This document shows positions 7,989 through 17,334 of a stretch of 64,000 nucleotides of DNA, in pieces; within the stretch, counting starts at the first letter, position 1, and each line of letters starts with the position of its first letter. The stretch lies in NCBI GenBank assembly GCA_039908095.1, contig JAMOBJ010000012.1:23847-87846 (forward strand). The letters are read 5' to 3'. The notes under the pieces were generated by a model, which was given only the letters and a program-made list of their open reading frames with translations, ran no database searches and was not told the origin of the DNA. The stretch is from Nitrospirae bacterium YQR-1 (GTDB taxonomy: Bacteria > Nitrospirota > Thermodesulfovibrionia > Thermodesulfovibrionales > Magnetobacteriaceae). Position numbers and translations under genes: made by a program.

Positions 7989-9001
7989 TAGTTTTTATTT
8001 CCTCTATAGTAAACATCCTCGTACAACTGACTGATATCCGGAAACCGGCTTGCTTTTGTAAACTCTAAAGAGTCCTCTATTTCGTTGTTTATATGGGCTT
8101 CCATCTCACTGACCTCTTGTTCACTTATCAGTTGTTTTTTTAAAAGAAGCTTTTTGTAAAAATCAATCGGGCACTTCTCCAGCCACTCCTGCAGCTCTTC
8201 CTCAGGGCGGCAGCCTTTTTCGTAATCATACTCCGGACCGACATGACATCTCCAGCGATACGTAATACACTCTATCAGAGTTGGGCCGTCTCCGGCATTT
8301 GCTCTCTTTACAGCCTGTTCCATCTTATCGTAAACGCTTAGAACGTCGTTGCCGTCAATTTGAACACCAGCCATATTATAGTGCCTTGCAACAGCGGCTA
8401 TATCAGGGTTAGCATGACGAATCTTTTGATGCGAATTGACGGCATAAAAATTATTCTCACAAACAAATATTACAGGTAGCTTCTTCAGAGATGCAAAGTT
8501 CAAACTCTCACAAAAAGTTCCCTCATCCACTGCGCCGTCTCCGAAAAAAGCTACGGAAACACGTGCTTCTTTTCTCATTTTAAATGCCAAAGCCGAGCCC
8601 ACAGCCAGTGGAATTGAACCGGCCACTATTGCCGATGTACCGGCAATACCGTCTTCAAATGAGGTTATGTGCATAGAGCCGCCCTTGCCTTTTGAACATC
8701 CCGTGGCCTTTCCATACAGCTCCGCCGTCAAATAGCGTATGTCCATGCCTTTTGCTATACAGTGTCCGTGGTTTCTGTGCGTGCTGTATATGTAATCTTC
8801 CCTGTTTAAGTGTGCACATACGCCGGCTGCCACCGCCTCTTGCCCTATACACAAGTGTATCGGTGTTTGGATTTTACGCTGCGGGTACAACTGTCCGATT
8901 TTTTCCTCAAAACGCCTGATCTTTATCATTATATAGAGTAACCAGATATTTTTTGTTTTATTAATATCTAACACTATCGCTGCCTCCGGCCAATTAACCA
9001 A
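7988..9001 (-). CDS. Pyruvate dehydrogenase E1 alpha-like subunit (stand-alone TPP enzyme)
   Basis: A 337-residue TPP-binding subunit. The GDG motif (154-156) followed about 27 residues later by NN (183-184) is the TPP/Mg-binding signature. THRNHGH near residues 74-80 supplies the conserved His of the alpha chain, and KGGSMH is also typical. It overlaps the end of rfbH by 8 bp and the beta gene by one base, so these genes form one tightly packed unit. There is no lipoate-dependent partner in the window. I infer non-oxidative decarboxylation of an oxoacid with transfer of the C2 unit to an acceptor sugar. Confidence 0.85.
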   Translation of the reverse strand: MVNWPEAAIVLDINKTKNIWLLYIMIKIRRFEEKIGQLYPQRKIQTPIHLCIGQEAVAAGVCAHLNREDYIYSTHRNHGHCIAKGMDIRYLTAELYGKATGCSKGKGGSMHITSFEDGIAGTSAIVAGSIPLAVGSALAFKMRKEARVSVAFFGDGAVDEGTFCESLNFASLKKLPVIFVCENNFYAVNSHQKIRHANPDIAAVARHYNMAGVQIDGNDVLSVYDKMEQAVKRANAGDGPTLIECITYRWRCHVGPEYDYEKGCRPEEELQEWLEKCPIDFYKKLLLKKQLISEQEVSEMEAHINNEIEDSLEFTKASRFPDISQLYEDVYYRGNKN

Positions 9002-10631
9002 GCCCTGATATGAATTTTCCGAACACCTCTGTAACGTAATTAATTGAGGATGTTTTTATCCCGGGCCACAGGCCAATCCAAAAACTGTTTTTCATGACAA
9101 CATCTGTATTAGGAAGCAGTTGGTGGTACTTTTCCGATAACTTCGCAGATGAGATAACCCCGGAATTCAACACTCTTAACAACACATCAGCATCTGTTAA
9201 TGCCGGTTGCCTTAACAGATTTCCTGCAAATAATTCCCTTGTTCCAATTCTATGTGATTCTAAATATTTTACAAGATTTAACTTGTTACACTTCCCATTA
9301 TTTTTTACGGTGACAGGAAAACCAAACCATGCTGGCTCACAGCCGAAAGTGGCCTCAGGCAGCAACAGATAATCTCCAAAGCCTGTCAAATCATCATATA
9401 ATTGTTTAAAATTATTTTTTCTTTTCTCTATAAACCCAGGCAGGCGATTGAGTTGTGCAAGCCCTGTTGCGGCCTGCCAGTCTGTTATCTTAAGATTATA
9501 TCCCAGATGGCTATATACGTACTTGTGGTCATATCCAACAGGCAAGCTCCCAAATCTCCGGTCAAACCTCTTCCCACATGTATTATCTCCTCCGGTAGGA
9601 CACCAGCAATCTCTTCCCCAGTCCCTGAAAGAGGTAAGGATCCTGTAAATCTCCCTGTCGTTTGTGGCAACCGCCCCACCCTCTCCCATAGTGATATGGT
9701 GTGCGGGGTAAAAACTAAATGTTGATATGTGGCCAAACGTGCCGGTAAACTTACCATTATACTTAGTACCCAGGGCATCGCAGTTGTCCTCGATAAGCCA
9801 TAGATTGTACTTGTTGCAGATTTCCAGCACCTTATCCAGATTAAATGCGTTGCCGAGGGTGTGGGCTAAAAAAACCGCCCTTGTCTTTTCCGATATGCAG
9901 TCCTCAATATGCGCTGCATCAATGTTATATGTCTGAAGCTCTATGTCGGCAAAAACCGGAATTAATCCATTTTGTACTATAGGGGCTGCCGTTGTCGGAA
10001 AACATGCTGCAACCGTTATTACCTCATCACCAGGCTTTAACCGCCTGTGTCCCAGCTTATGGGATGTCAGGGCCGACAGTGCCAATAAATTAGCCGATGA
10101 CCCGGAGTTAACCGTAAGGACGTGGTTTACTCCTAAAAACCCGGCAAGTTTCTTCTCAAATAAATCATTAAATCTGCCCGTGGTTAACCACATATCCAGT
10201 GAAGCATCTATCATATTAAACAGCTCCGTCTCACCTAACACTTTCCCTGATGCTGAAATATAATCCGGCAGCTGCCCGCTCTCAACAGGCCTTAAAGCAC
10301 TATAATGCGTTTGCGATGAGAACCTGACAAACATTCGTAAAAGCTCATCTAACAATGCCGGTTTCAATTTGCCGTATATACCGGCGATACTGTTGAGAAA
10401 AAGTGAGAAAGGTTTTGAAACCGGTATCCTCAAATTTAATGAATTTTCAAGCCCACAGTCGTCCCCTCTTATCTCAAATTCCCATTTTCCATTAACAACA
10501 GATTCCGAAGGCAATACAGGGAATCCTAAAAACTCCGTGTCATTAAGTGTATTGGCAATAATCACTGTCCTTTGATTATTCCCCCCGCCTACGTCCCTGA
10601 GAGCAACAACTGTACCTGCGTCCATTTCCAT
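8994..10631 (-). CDS. rfbH: RfbH-type CDP-4-keto-6-deoxyglucose-3-dehydrase (E1) with extra N-terminal domain
   Basis: A 545-residue protein; ordinary RfbH/E1 is about 435. Residues from about 115 on match RfbH: NSGSSANLLAL, HTLGNAFNLD, IEDNCDALG, and FYPAHHITMGEGG, where a His (near residue 310) replaces the PLP-lysine of DegT aminotransferases. DCWCPTGGDNTCGKRF supplies three cysteines of the [2Fe-2S] cluster. RfbH removes the C3 hydroxyl of CDP-4-keto-6-deoxyglucose. Residues 1-105 are additional: AGTVVAL, QRTVIIAN, FPVLPSES and GL-NSLNLRIPVSK resemble a PemK/MazF-like beta-barrel. The usual partner reductase (E3) and rfbG are absent from the window. Confidence 0.9.
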   Translation of the reverse strand: MEMDAGTVVALRDVGGGNNQRTVIIANTLNDTEFLGFPVLPSESVVNGKWEFEIRGDDCGLENSLNLRIPVSKPFSLFLNSIAGIYGKLKPALLDELLRMFVRFSSQTHYSALRPVESGQLPDYISASGKVLGETELFNMIDASLDMWLTTGRFNDLFEKKLAGFLGVNHVLTVNSGSSANLLALSALTSHKLGHRRLKPGDEVITVAACFPTTAAPIVQNGLIPVFADIELQTYNIDAAHIEDCISEKTRAVFLAHTLGNAFNLDKVLEICNKYNLWLIEDNCDALGTKYNGKFTGTFGHISTFSFYPAHHITMGEGGAVATNDREIYRILTSFRDWGRDCWCPTGGDNTCGKRFDRRFGSLPVGYDHKYVYSHLGYNLKITDWQAATGLAQLNRLPGFIEKRKNNFKQLYDDLTGFGDYLLLPEATFGCEPAWFGFPVTVKNNGKCNKLNLVKYLESHRIGTRELFAGNLLRQPALTDADVLLRVLNSGVISSAKLSEKYHQLLPNTDVVMKNSFWIGLWPGIKTSSINYVTEVFGKFISGLG

Positions 10632-10689
10632 AATATCTCTACGGCGTGCTCATGTTGATATTTCGCTCTTTAATAAACGCCATAAAAAA

Positions 10690-11466
10690 CTATTTTCCCC
10701 AGACTTTCCATAATCTGTCCCTGGAATTATACAGAGTGTCCAGTTCAATCTTATCCCTCAGGGTATCCATTGACTTCCAGAAGCCTGTGTGTTTATAGGC
10801 TGCCATTTTATTTTCCTTTATAATATTCTCAAGCGGTGTTTTTTCCCAAACAGTGTCGTCTCCGTCAATAAAATCAAAAATCTGAGGTTCCAATACAAAA
10901 AATCCTCCATTTATCCATCCACCGTCTCCCTTAATCTTTTCGGAAAAAGAATTCACCATGCTTGCGTCATCTATCTGTAACAAACCATATTTACCGACAG
11001 GCTGCACCGCAGTTACCGTAACATAGCCGGCATGGGTTTTGTGATATTCAAGGAGGGTGTTTATATTGACATCAGATACCCCGTCTCCGTATGTCAGCAT
11101 AAATGTCTCATTTCCTATATACTTTTGGATGCGTTTAATTCTGCCTCCGGTCATTGTGTCCAGGCCCGTATTTATCAGGGTGATTTTCCATGGTTCAGCT
11201 GTAGAGTCAAGAATTTCGATACTGTTGTTCATCAAGTTGATAGTAATATCTGACAGATGGAGAAAATAGTTAGCAAAATACTCTTTAATTACATAACCCT
11301 TATAACCCAGACAAATAATAAAATCGTTAAAACCGTAGTGAGAATATATTTTTAAAATATGCCATAAAATGGGTTTTCCTCCAACCTCCACCATAGGTTT
11401 TGGACGAAACTCAGTCTCTTCACTGAGCCTGCTGCCAAGCCCCCCTGCCAAAATAACCACTTTCAT
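10690..11466 (-). CDS. rfbF: Glucose-1-phosphate cytidylyltransferase
   Basis: A 258-residue nucleotidyltransferase that makes CDP-glucose from CTP and glucose-1-phosphate, the entry step to CDP-3,6-dideoxysugars. The N-terminal VILAGGLGSRLSEET signature, RPKPMVEVGGKPILWH, and the LTYGDGVSDV metal-binding loop are diagnostic of RfbF. Length matches the family (about 257). It is followed by rfbH after about 58 bp. A broken repeat copy lies just before its start, so its promoter may lie in or beyond that repeat. Confidence 0.95.
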   Translation of the reverse strand: MKVVILAGGLGSRLSEETEFRPKPMVEVGGKPILWHILKIYSHYGFNDFIICLGYKGYVIKEYFANYFLHLSDITINLMNNSIEILDSTAEPWKITLINTGLDTMTGGRIKRIQKYIGNETFMLTYGDGVSDVNINTLLEYHKTHAGYVTVTAVQPVGKYGLLQIDDASMVNSFSEKIKGDGGWINGGFFVLEPQIFDFIDGDDTVWEKTPLENIIKENKMAAYKHTGFWKSMDTLRDKIELDTLYNSRDRLWKVWGK

Positions 11467-11499
11467 AGCTTTTTCATCTTCAGGCGGAGAGCAGTCTCT

Positions 11500-11549
11500 G
11501 AGCTTTCGACGAAACCAACAAAGCTAATCGAATGAATGCAACTTGGTAT
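11500..11549 (-). repeat. Repeat element, copy D (left half, reverse orientation)
   Basis: Read on the minus strand, this is ATACCAAGTTGCATTCA, then GCTTTGTTGGTTTCGTCGAAAGCTC, matching the left half of copy B. The right half is missing; the sequence runs instead into the rfbF start at 11466. It fills the gatC-rfbF gap. Confidence 0.65.
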
Positions 11550-11597
11550 TGTTCATACGAGAAGGCCATTTTCAATTCGTGGCTGATACTACACCAC

Positions 11598-11885
11598 CTA
11601 CTCTATAATTTTCGGCACTTTATAGAAATTACCGGTTCTATCCGGCGCATTAGAAAGGGCGTCCTCTAAGGCGATGGAATCTCTCTCGATGTCTTCCCGA
11701 AACACATTCATTAAGGGGATAACGTGCGAGGTGGGCTCTATGCCGTCTGTGTTGAGTTCGTTTAGTTTTTCAACATAGAGCAAGATGTCGTTTAACTGCT
11801 TTCCAAATATTTCAAGCTCATCGGCATCTAATTTCAGCCTGGAAAGCGCTGCTATGTGTTTTACGTCACCGGTTGTTATACCCAA
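11598..11885 (-). CDS. gatC: Asp-tRNA(Asn)/Glu-tRNA(Gln) amidotransferase subunit C
   Basis: A 95-residue small subunit of GatCAB, which amidates mischarged tRNA to Gln-tRNA(Gln) or Asn-tRNA(Asn). VKHIAALSRLKLDADE at the N-terminus, the YVEKLNELNTDGIEPTSHVIP centre and the FYKVPKIIE end are all GatC hallmarks. Length is normal. gatA and gatB are not next to it. It follows the helicase gene after 13 bp on the same strand. Confidence 0.92.
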   Translation of the reverse strand: MGITTGDVKHIAALSRLKLDADELEIFGKQLNDILLYVEKLNELNTDGIEPTSHVIPLMNVFREDIERDSIALEDALSNAPDRTGNFYKVPKIIE

Positions 11886-11898
11886 TGTTCTCCACCTC

Positions 11899-14019
11899 TC
11901 ATATTTTCTCTAAGTTGGCAAATTTCAGCGCAAGCCTCTTTATACCAACCTGTGGGAAATTAACCGTCACTTTTACGTCATTTTCCTCGCCGTAACAGTC
12001 CCTCACCACCCCTATGCCCCACTTAGGGTGTTTCACCCTGCATCCGGAATTGTACGGAAATTCAACCGGCTCTTTTTTGCCCTCAGGGGCCTTTGCCGAG
12101 TTGCTTGCAGGGATTGCATTTTTTTCAAGCCACAGACAACAGTCCTTTGGTATGTCTTTAAGAAAACGGGACGGTTCCTGTTCCTGAAACCTTGCATAAA
12201 GCCTCCGCCTGCGTGCCCCCGTCATAAACAATATATCCTTTGCTCTTGTCATGCCCAGATAAAACAGCCTTCTCTCCTCATCAAGCTCCTCTTCTGATTC
12301 AGTGGCCTTAAAGTATGGAATCAGCCCATCCTCAAGGCCGGTTATAAACACTACAGGAAACTCCATCCCTTTTACATTGTGGAGGGTTGTCAGAGTGATG
12401 GCACTCTTAATTGCGGTGTCGTTGTTGTTTGTTGTTGATATGGCCACCATGTCGAGAAAATCCATCAGAGGCATGTTGCCGTTTGCAAACATCAACTCCG
12501 TTATCTCACTTAGCTCGTTTTCATCAAGAATTTCTATGTAACCGGTCAGTGTGCCGATTAGCTTAATGCCGTCTGAGACGGTGTGGACTTCAGAGCTGGA
12601 AAGAGTGTCAAGAAGGGAGACAAAAGATTTAAGTTTTTCTTTAACTTGTGCCGTCAACCCTTTGGCATTACAAACATTTTGCATAGAAGCATAGAGACTG
12701 ATTCCCTCTTTTTTAGCTTCCTGTTCAAGTTTAGAAATGGTGTTTGCTGAAATTGACCGTGCCGGGAGGTTTATTATTCTCCTTATACTTACGTTATCAT
12801 CGGAATTGACTATCAACCTCAGATACGATATTATGTCTTTGATTTCTTTTTTCTGGTAAAAGTTTGTACCGCCTAATACCCTAAAAGGAATTCTCTCATT
12901 TTTCAGGGCATCCTCTATTACTCTTGACTGCAACGGCACCCTGTACAGTATTGCTATATCTCCAAACACATAACTACCCTTGAGGTAAAGGTCCTTTATG
13001 TTTTTTGCTATATACTTAGCCTCATCCTCTTCCGAAATAAACCAGTAATGGCAGACTTTTTCACCAGCCGCCTTTTCAGTCCAAAGCGGTTTGGTTTTTC
13101 TGTTTCTGTTTTTTTCTATTATACTGTGTGATACATCAAGAATGTTCTTTGTGAAACGATATGCCTGCTCAAGGTTTATCGCCATGGCATCGGGAAAATC
13201 CTTTTCAAATCTGTTTAATATGTTCTCACTCTCAAGCCCCTTATACTTATAAGTAGTCTGGTCATCATCTCCGGCAACAAGAATATGTCTGTTTGTTTCA
13301 GATAAAACTTTTAACAAATAGTACTGGGAATAAGTCGAGTCCTGAAACTCATCAACCATGATATAGTTAAACAGGTTTGTGTATTTTTCTAAGATGTCGG
13401 GGTTTTCCTCAAATAGCTTTATAGTGTAAATAATGAGATCGTCATAATCAAGAGCACCGGACTTTGCCATTTCATCCTGGTAACGAACATATACTTTAAT
13501 CAGTTTTTCATCAAAATCAAAATTATTGGTGGAGGATAAAATATCCTCAGGCATAAGCAGGGATGACTTAAAACAACTTATCTTAGAAAGCACCCCCTTA
13601 TACAGAGCCTCATAGAGTTTCATATCACTAAGGATATGTCTTATCAACCTGCACTGATCATCATTGTCATAGATAACAAAATCCCCTTTTACAGATAATC
13701 TCGACCGCTCTTCTCTCAATATTCTGCTGCATTGGGAATAAAAAGTACCTATCCATGCCTCTTCCAGGTCCTCCGAGACAATGTACGATATCCGGCTTTT
13801 CATCTCATTGGCTGCCTTGATGGAGAAGGCGATGGCAAGCATGTTTTCGTACTTTTGCTTGTCTTTTTTGTACAGATGGCTGTACTTATGAGTTATGAGC
13901 TGAGTCTTACCGCTTCCGGCTCCGGCCAGCACAAGAATTGGAGACTCCATATGCTCGATAGCCGCACCCTGCTTAGGGTTTAACTTATCAACAGATAAAT
14001 GCTCAAACATAAAGTCCAC
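11899..14019 (-). CDS. UvrD/PcrA-family superfamily 1 DNA helicase
   Basis: A 706-residue 3'-5' helicase of DNA repair and replication. Walker A AGAGSGKT is at 32-39 and the DEFQDS Walker B/motif II at about 223-228. Motif III GDDDQTTYKYKG, motif IV/V segments, and the LTTLHNVKGMEFPVVF and RRLFYLGMTRAKD motifs follow in UvrD order. The C-terminal 50 residues (VKHPKWGIGVV) form the small Tudor-like tail typical of PcrA. The start of the frame gives an N-terminus compatible with the Q-motif (LNPKQGAAI). Not distinguishable here between uvrD and pcrA naming. Confidence 0.92.
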   Translation of the reverse strand: MDFMFEHLSVDKLNPKQGAAIEHMESPILVLAGAGSGKTQLITHKYSHLYKKDKQKYENMLAIAFSIKAANEMKSRISYIVSEDLEEAWIGTFYSQCSRILREERSRLSVKGDFVIYDNDDQCRLIRHILSDMKLYEALYKGVLSKISCFKSSLLMPEDILSSTNNFDFDEKLIKVYVRYQDEMAKSGALDYDDLIIYTIKLFEENPDILEKYTNLFNYIMVDEFQDSTYSQYYLLKVLSETNRHILVAGDDDQTTYKYKGLESENILNRFEKDFPDAMAINLEQAYRFTKNILDVSHSIIEKNRNRKTKPLWTEKAAGEKVCHYWFISEEDEAKYIAKNIKDLYLKGSYVFGDIAILYRVPLQSRVIEDALKNERIPFRVLGGTNFYQKKEIKDIISYLRLIVNSDDNVSIRRIINLPARSISANTISKLEQEAKKEGISLYASMQNVCNAKGLTAQVKEKLKSFVSLLDTLSSSEVHTVSDGIKLIGTLTGYIEILDENELSEITELMFANGNMPLMDFLDMVAISTTNNNDTAIKSAITLTTLHNVKGMEFPVVFITGLEDGLIPYFKATESEEELDEERRLFYLGMTRAKDILFMTGARRRRLYARFQEQEPSRFLKDIPKDCCLWLEKNAIPASNSAKAPEGKKEPVEFPYNSGCRVKHPKWGIGVVRDCYGEENDVKVTVNFPQVGIKRLALKFANLEKI

Positions 14020-14077
14020 TCCTTGGATTATAGCAAATTAAGTAATAACTTTGCAATGTTTTATGCCGTGTCATAAT

Positions 14078-15895
14078 CTATTCAACTGTTACACTTTTTG
14101 CAAGATTCCTCGGCTGGTCCACATCACAGCCCCGTATAACTGCTATATGATACGCAAGGAGCTGCAAGGGAGCAGTCATAAGCACAGAATTTAAACAGGT
14201 ATTTGAAAATGGTACCGAGATAAAACTATCGGCCATGGCTTTAACATAAGGATCATCATAATTGGAAACAACAATGGTTCTGCCTCCTCTGGATTTAACC
14301 TCTTCAATATTATTTAAGACTTTTTCGTAAAGGGAATCCTTTGACAGAAGAATAACCACAGGGAGCCCGTCGTCTATAAGGGCAATAGGGCCGTGTTTCA
14401 TCTCACCGGCAGGATAACCCTCGGCGTGGATGTATGAAATCTCTTTAAGCTTAAGTGCACCCTCAAGAGCTATCGGGTAGAGAATCCCCCGGCCTAGGAA
14501 AAGAAAGTCATTTGACTTATGGACGGAGCGTGCCAGTTTCTCAATCTCTGCATCCATGAGCAAAATGTGCTCAAACAACACAGGCAAATGAAGCAGGTCT
14601 TTTATCAATCCGGCTGTATCTGTGTGTTTAGGGGCAAGGGAAAGGGCAAAAAGATACAAGGAAACTAACTGAGTCACAAAAGCCTTAGTTGAGGCTACTC
14701 CTATTTCAGGCCCCGAATGGGTATAAAACACGTAATCGGACTCTCTTGATGCAGTGCTTCCAACGACGTTACAGATAGTTAAAGTTCTTGCTCCACACTT
14801 CTTAGCCTCTTTCAGGGCGGCAAGAGTATCCGCCGTTTCACCGGACTGGGTTATGGAAATAAACAAATCCCCCTTCCCTATTATGGGTTTGCGATACCTG
14901 AACTCCGAGGATATATCCACCTCAGTGGCAACACGCGCCAGTGACTCAATCATATACTTGCCGCAGAGACCGGCGTGCCATGATGTACCGCAGGCGCTTA
15001 TAAAGACCTTTTTTATGTCTTTTAATTCAACGGCTGTCAGGCCAAACTCATAGAGGTTAACCTTAGCTGCATCGGAGTTGACCCTGCCCGTTATTGTGTC
15101 GGCAATTGCCCTGGGCTGTTCAAATATCTCTTTGAGCATAAAATGTTTGTAGCCGCCTTTTTCAGCCATTGCAGAGCTCCACGTAATTTTTACAGGCTCT
15201 CTGTGGACGGGGGCACCGTCTGAGTTAACAATTGAAGCAGCATCTTTGGTTAAAATTGCCAAATCCCCGTCTTCCATGAAAACAACGTCCCTCGTGCTGC
15301 TTAAAAAAGCCGGCACATCGGAGGCTGCAAAATACTCGCCGTCACCAAGCCCTATTACAAGCGGGCTGTCCTTACGTGCGCATACTATTTTTTCCGGTTG
15401 TCGTTCACTGAGCACACTTAGGGCGTAGGAGCCGTTTAAACGTTTTATAGATTTTCTAAGGGCATCCTCAAGTGATACATCCTTCTCATAGTAACCGTTT
15501 ATAATGTGGCAGATTACCTCGGTATCGGTGTCGGATTTAAATGTAATACCCTTGTCTAAGAGTTCTTTTTTGAGTTCTATGAAGTTTTCTATAATTCCGT
15601 TGTGAACTATTGCAATAGGCCCCACTCTGTGGGGATGAGCATTATTTTCAGTCGGAGAGCCGTGAGTTGCCCATCTGGTATGCCCTATGCCCACACAGCT
15701 CTGAGGTTTTAACTGGTTAACCTTATTGACAAGCTCGTTTATTTTTCCCTTACACCGGACTATCTCCATCTTGCTCTCCGTATTTATATAGGCCAGGCCG
15801 GCAGAGTCGTATCCTCTGTATTCAAGTTTTTTCAAGCCGTCTAAAATCAGGCCGGCTGCATTGTTTTTGCCAATGTATCCTATTATTCCACACAT
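14078..15895 (-). CDS. glmS: Glutamine-fructose-6-phosphate aminotransferase (isomerizing)
   Basis: A 605-residue enzyme making glucosamine-6-phosphate, the first step to UDP-GlcNAc. The start MCGIIGYIG exposes the catalytic Cys2 of the N-terminal glutaminase domain. GHTRWATHG and DTEVICH are conserved glutaminase motifs. Two SIS domains follow from about residue 290, and the protein ends in DQPRNLAKSVTVE, the standard C-terminus. Three bases separate it from glmU upstream, so the two amino-sugar genes are co-transcribed. No glmS ribozyme-like leader is expected or seen in that gap. Confidence 0.97.
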   Translation of the reverse strand: MCGIIGYIGKNNAAGLILDGLKKLEYRGYDSAGLAYINTESKMEIVRCKGKINELVNKVNQLKPQSCVGIGHTRWATHGSPTENNAHPHRVGPIAIVHNGIIENFIELKKELLDKGITFKSDTDTEVICHIINGYYEKDVSLEDALRKSIKRLNGSYALSVLSERQPEKIVCARKDSPLVIGLGDGEYFAASDVPAFLSSTRDVVFMEDGDLAILTKDAASIVNSDGAPVHREPVKITWSSAMAEKGGYKHFMLKEIFEQPRAIADTITGRVNSDAAKVNLYEFGLTAVELKDIKKVFISACGTSWHAGLCGKYMIESLARVATEVDISSEFRYRKPIIGKGDLFISITQSGETADTLAALKEAKKCGARTLTICNVVGSTASRESDYVFYTHSGPEIGVASTKAFVTQLVSLYLFALSLAPKHTDTAGLIKDLLHLPVLFEHILLMDAEIEKLARSVHKSNDFLFLGRGILYPIALEGALKLKEISYIHAEGYPAGEMKHGPIALIDDGLPVVILLSKDSLYEKVLNNIEEVKSRGGRTIVVSNYDDPYVKAMADSFISVPFSNTCLNSVLMTAPLQLLAYHIAVIRGCDVDQPRNLAKSVTVE

Positions 15896-15898
15896 GGA

Positions 15899-17284
15899 TT
15901 ATTCCCCTTTAGCCGGGCGCTTTTTTAACGTCCAGCCGGCAATGTGTTGCTGTTTACTACGGGCTACGGCAAGGGTATCCTCAGGCACATCTTTTGTTAT
16001 TGTGGAACCGGCCCCTACCGTGGCATTTTTATTAATTGTCACAGGGGCTACAAGCTGTGTGCCGCTTCCTATGAAAACTCCGTCTTTGATGACCGTTTTG
16101 TGCTTGTTTTTACCGTCATAGTTACACGTTATCGTCCCTGCCCCAATGTTTATATCCGTACCAAGCTCAGAGTCCCCGATGTAGGTCAGATGTGAGGCTT
16201 TGGAGTTATAGCCGATTTGGGAGTTTTTTATCTCCACAAAATTCCCAATCTTACCCTTTGGGCCTATCACTGAGCCGGGCCTTATATGGGCAAACGGCCC
16301 TATGGCGGAGTCTGTGAGAATTTTTGACTTTTCCACCACAGTTGAGTCTTTAATTACAACTCCATCTTCCAGTACCGTGTCGAGAAGCCTTACATTTGGA
16401 TAAATCGTACAGTTTGAGCCTATGTGAGTATCCCCCTCAATCACCACATTTGGATAAACAACAGTGTCTTTTCCTATTGTAACACCGGGGGAGATAAACA
16501 CCGAATCAATATCCATAAGCGTAACTCCGTTTCCCATCCAAAGTTCCGCTATATCTCTTTGCATAACCCTCTGTGCCGTTAAAAGTTCCTGCCTTGAGTT
16601 TATTCCTAAAAACTCCTTTTCGTTATCGGCTTTAAAAGCGGCTGTCTTAAGCTTTTCCTTTATGGATAATTCCACTATGTCGGTTAAATAATACTCACCG
16701 TTTTTTTCATTTTTCCCGATTTTTTCAAGAAGCGGCATAACAGCTGAACTAATAACATAAAATCCGCTGTTTACCTCGGTAATGCTTTTAACCTCTTCTG
16801 AGGCGTCGTTGTGCTCAACAATCCGGCTGATTTCGTTATCCACCATGCTTCTTACAATACGCCCGTATGCTGCCGGCACTGAGGCATCAAAGGTAACAAC
16901 TGTAAGATCATTTCCTTTATTTACATGGAATTTTATAACATTTTCTAAAGTTTTACTTTTAATAAGTGGAGTGTCTCCGGTAACAACCACTATCAGGTCA
17001 TATGAGTCATTAATACTATTAACTGCTGCCTTAAGGGCATCTGCCGTACCAAGTGGTTCTTTTTGATAAACAAACTCCACTGAACCGTCTTTTGCAATGT
17101 CTTTAATTCCCTCCGTGTGGTGCGATATTACAACAACGGTTTTCTCAACATTGGACGTTTCAGACAAACAATCCATCGAGTAGCTAATCATGGGTTTACC
17201 TAAAATCCTGTGCAGCACTTTCGGCTGAGAAGAATTCATCCTCTTTCCCAGCCCGGCCGCCAAAATTACACCGCAGATTTTCAT
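15899..17284 (-). CDS. glmU: Bifunctional UDP-GlcNAc pyrophosphorylase / glucosamine-1-phosphate acetyltransferase
   Basis: A 461-residue two-domain enzyme. The N-terminal uridyltransferase starts with VILAAGLGKRM and QPKVLHRILGKPM. From about residue 250 a left-handed beta-helix of hexapeptide repeats forms the acetyltransferase half (IGPFAHIRPGSVIG, HLTYIGDSELG, NIGAGTITCNYDG). Both activities lead to UDP-GlcNAc for peptidoglycan and lipid A. The partner glmS follows directly. Confidence 0.97.
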   Translation of the reverse strand: MKICGVILAAGLGKRMNSSQPKVLHRILGKPMISYSMDCLSETSNVEKTVVVISHHTEGIKDIAKDGSVEFVYQKEPLGTADALKAAVNSINDSYDLIVVVTGDTPLIKSKTLENVIKFHVNKGNDLTVVTFDASVPAAYGRIVRSMVDNEISRIVEHNDASEEVKSITEVNSGFYVISSAVMPLLEKIGKNEKNGEYYLTDIVELSIKEKLKTAAFKADNEKEFLGINSRQELLTAQRVMQRDIAELWMGNGVTLMDIDSVFISPGVTIGKDTVVYPNVVIEGDTHIGSNCTIYPNVRLLDTVLEDGVVIKDSTVVEKSKILTDSAIGPFAHIRPGSVIGPKGKIGNFVEIKNSQIGYNSKASHLTYIGDSELGTDINIGAGTITCNYDGKNKHKTVIKDGVFIGSGTQLVAPVTINKNATVGAGSTITKDVPEDTLAVARSKQQHIAGWTLKKRPAKGE

Positions 17285-17334
17285 GTTTTCAACTTCTTTC
17301 CTTCTGAATTTTTGTATCGTATTTTTCAGGCATA

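Noticed and set aside
6963..9001. The E1 alpha/beta genes as part of a normal pyruvate or branched-chain dehydrogenase complex.
   Set aside because: No E2, lipoate ligase or E3 is adjacent and the genes overlap rfbH. Kept as an alternative in the gene entries, but the context favours a sugar pathway.
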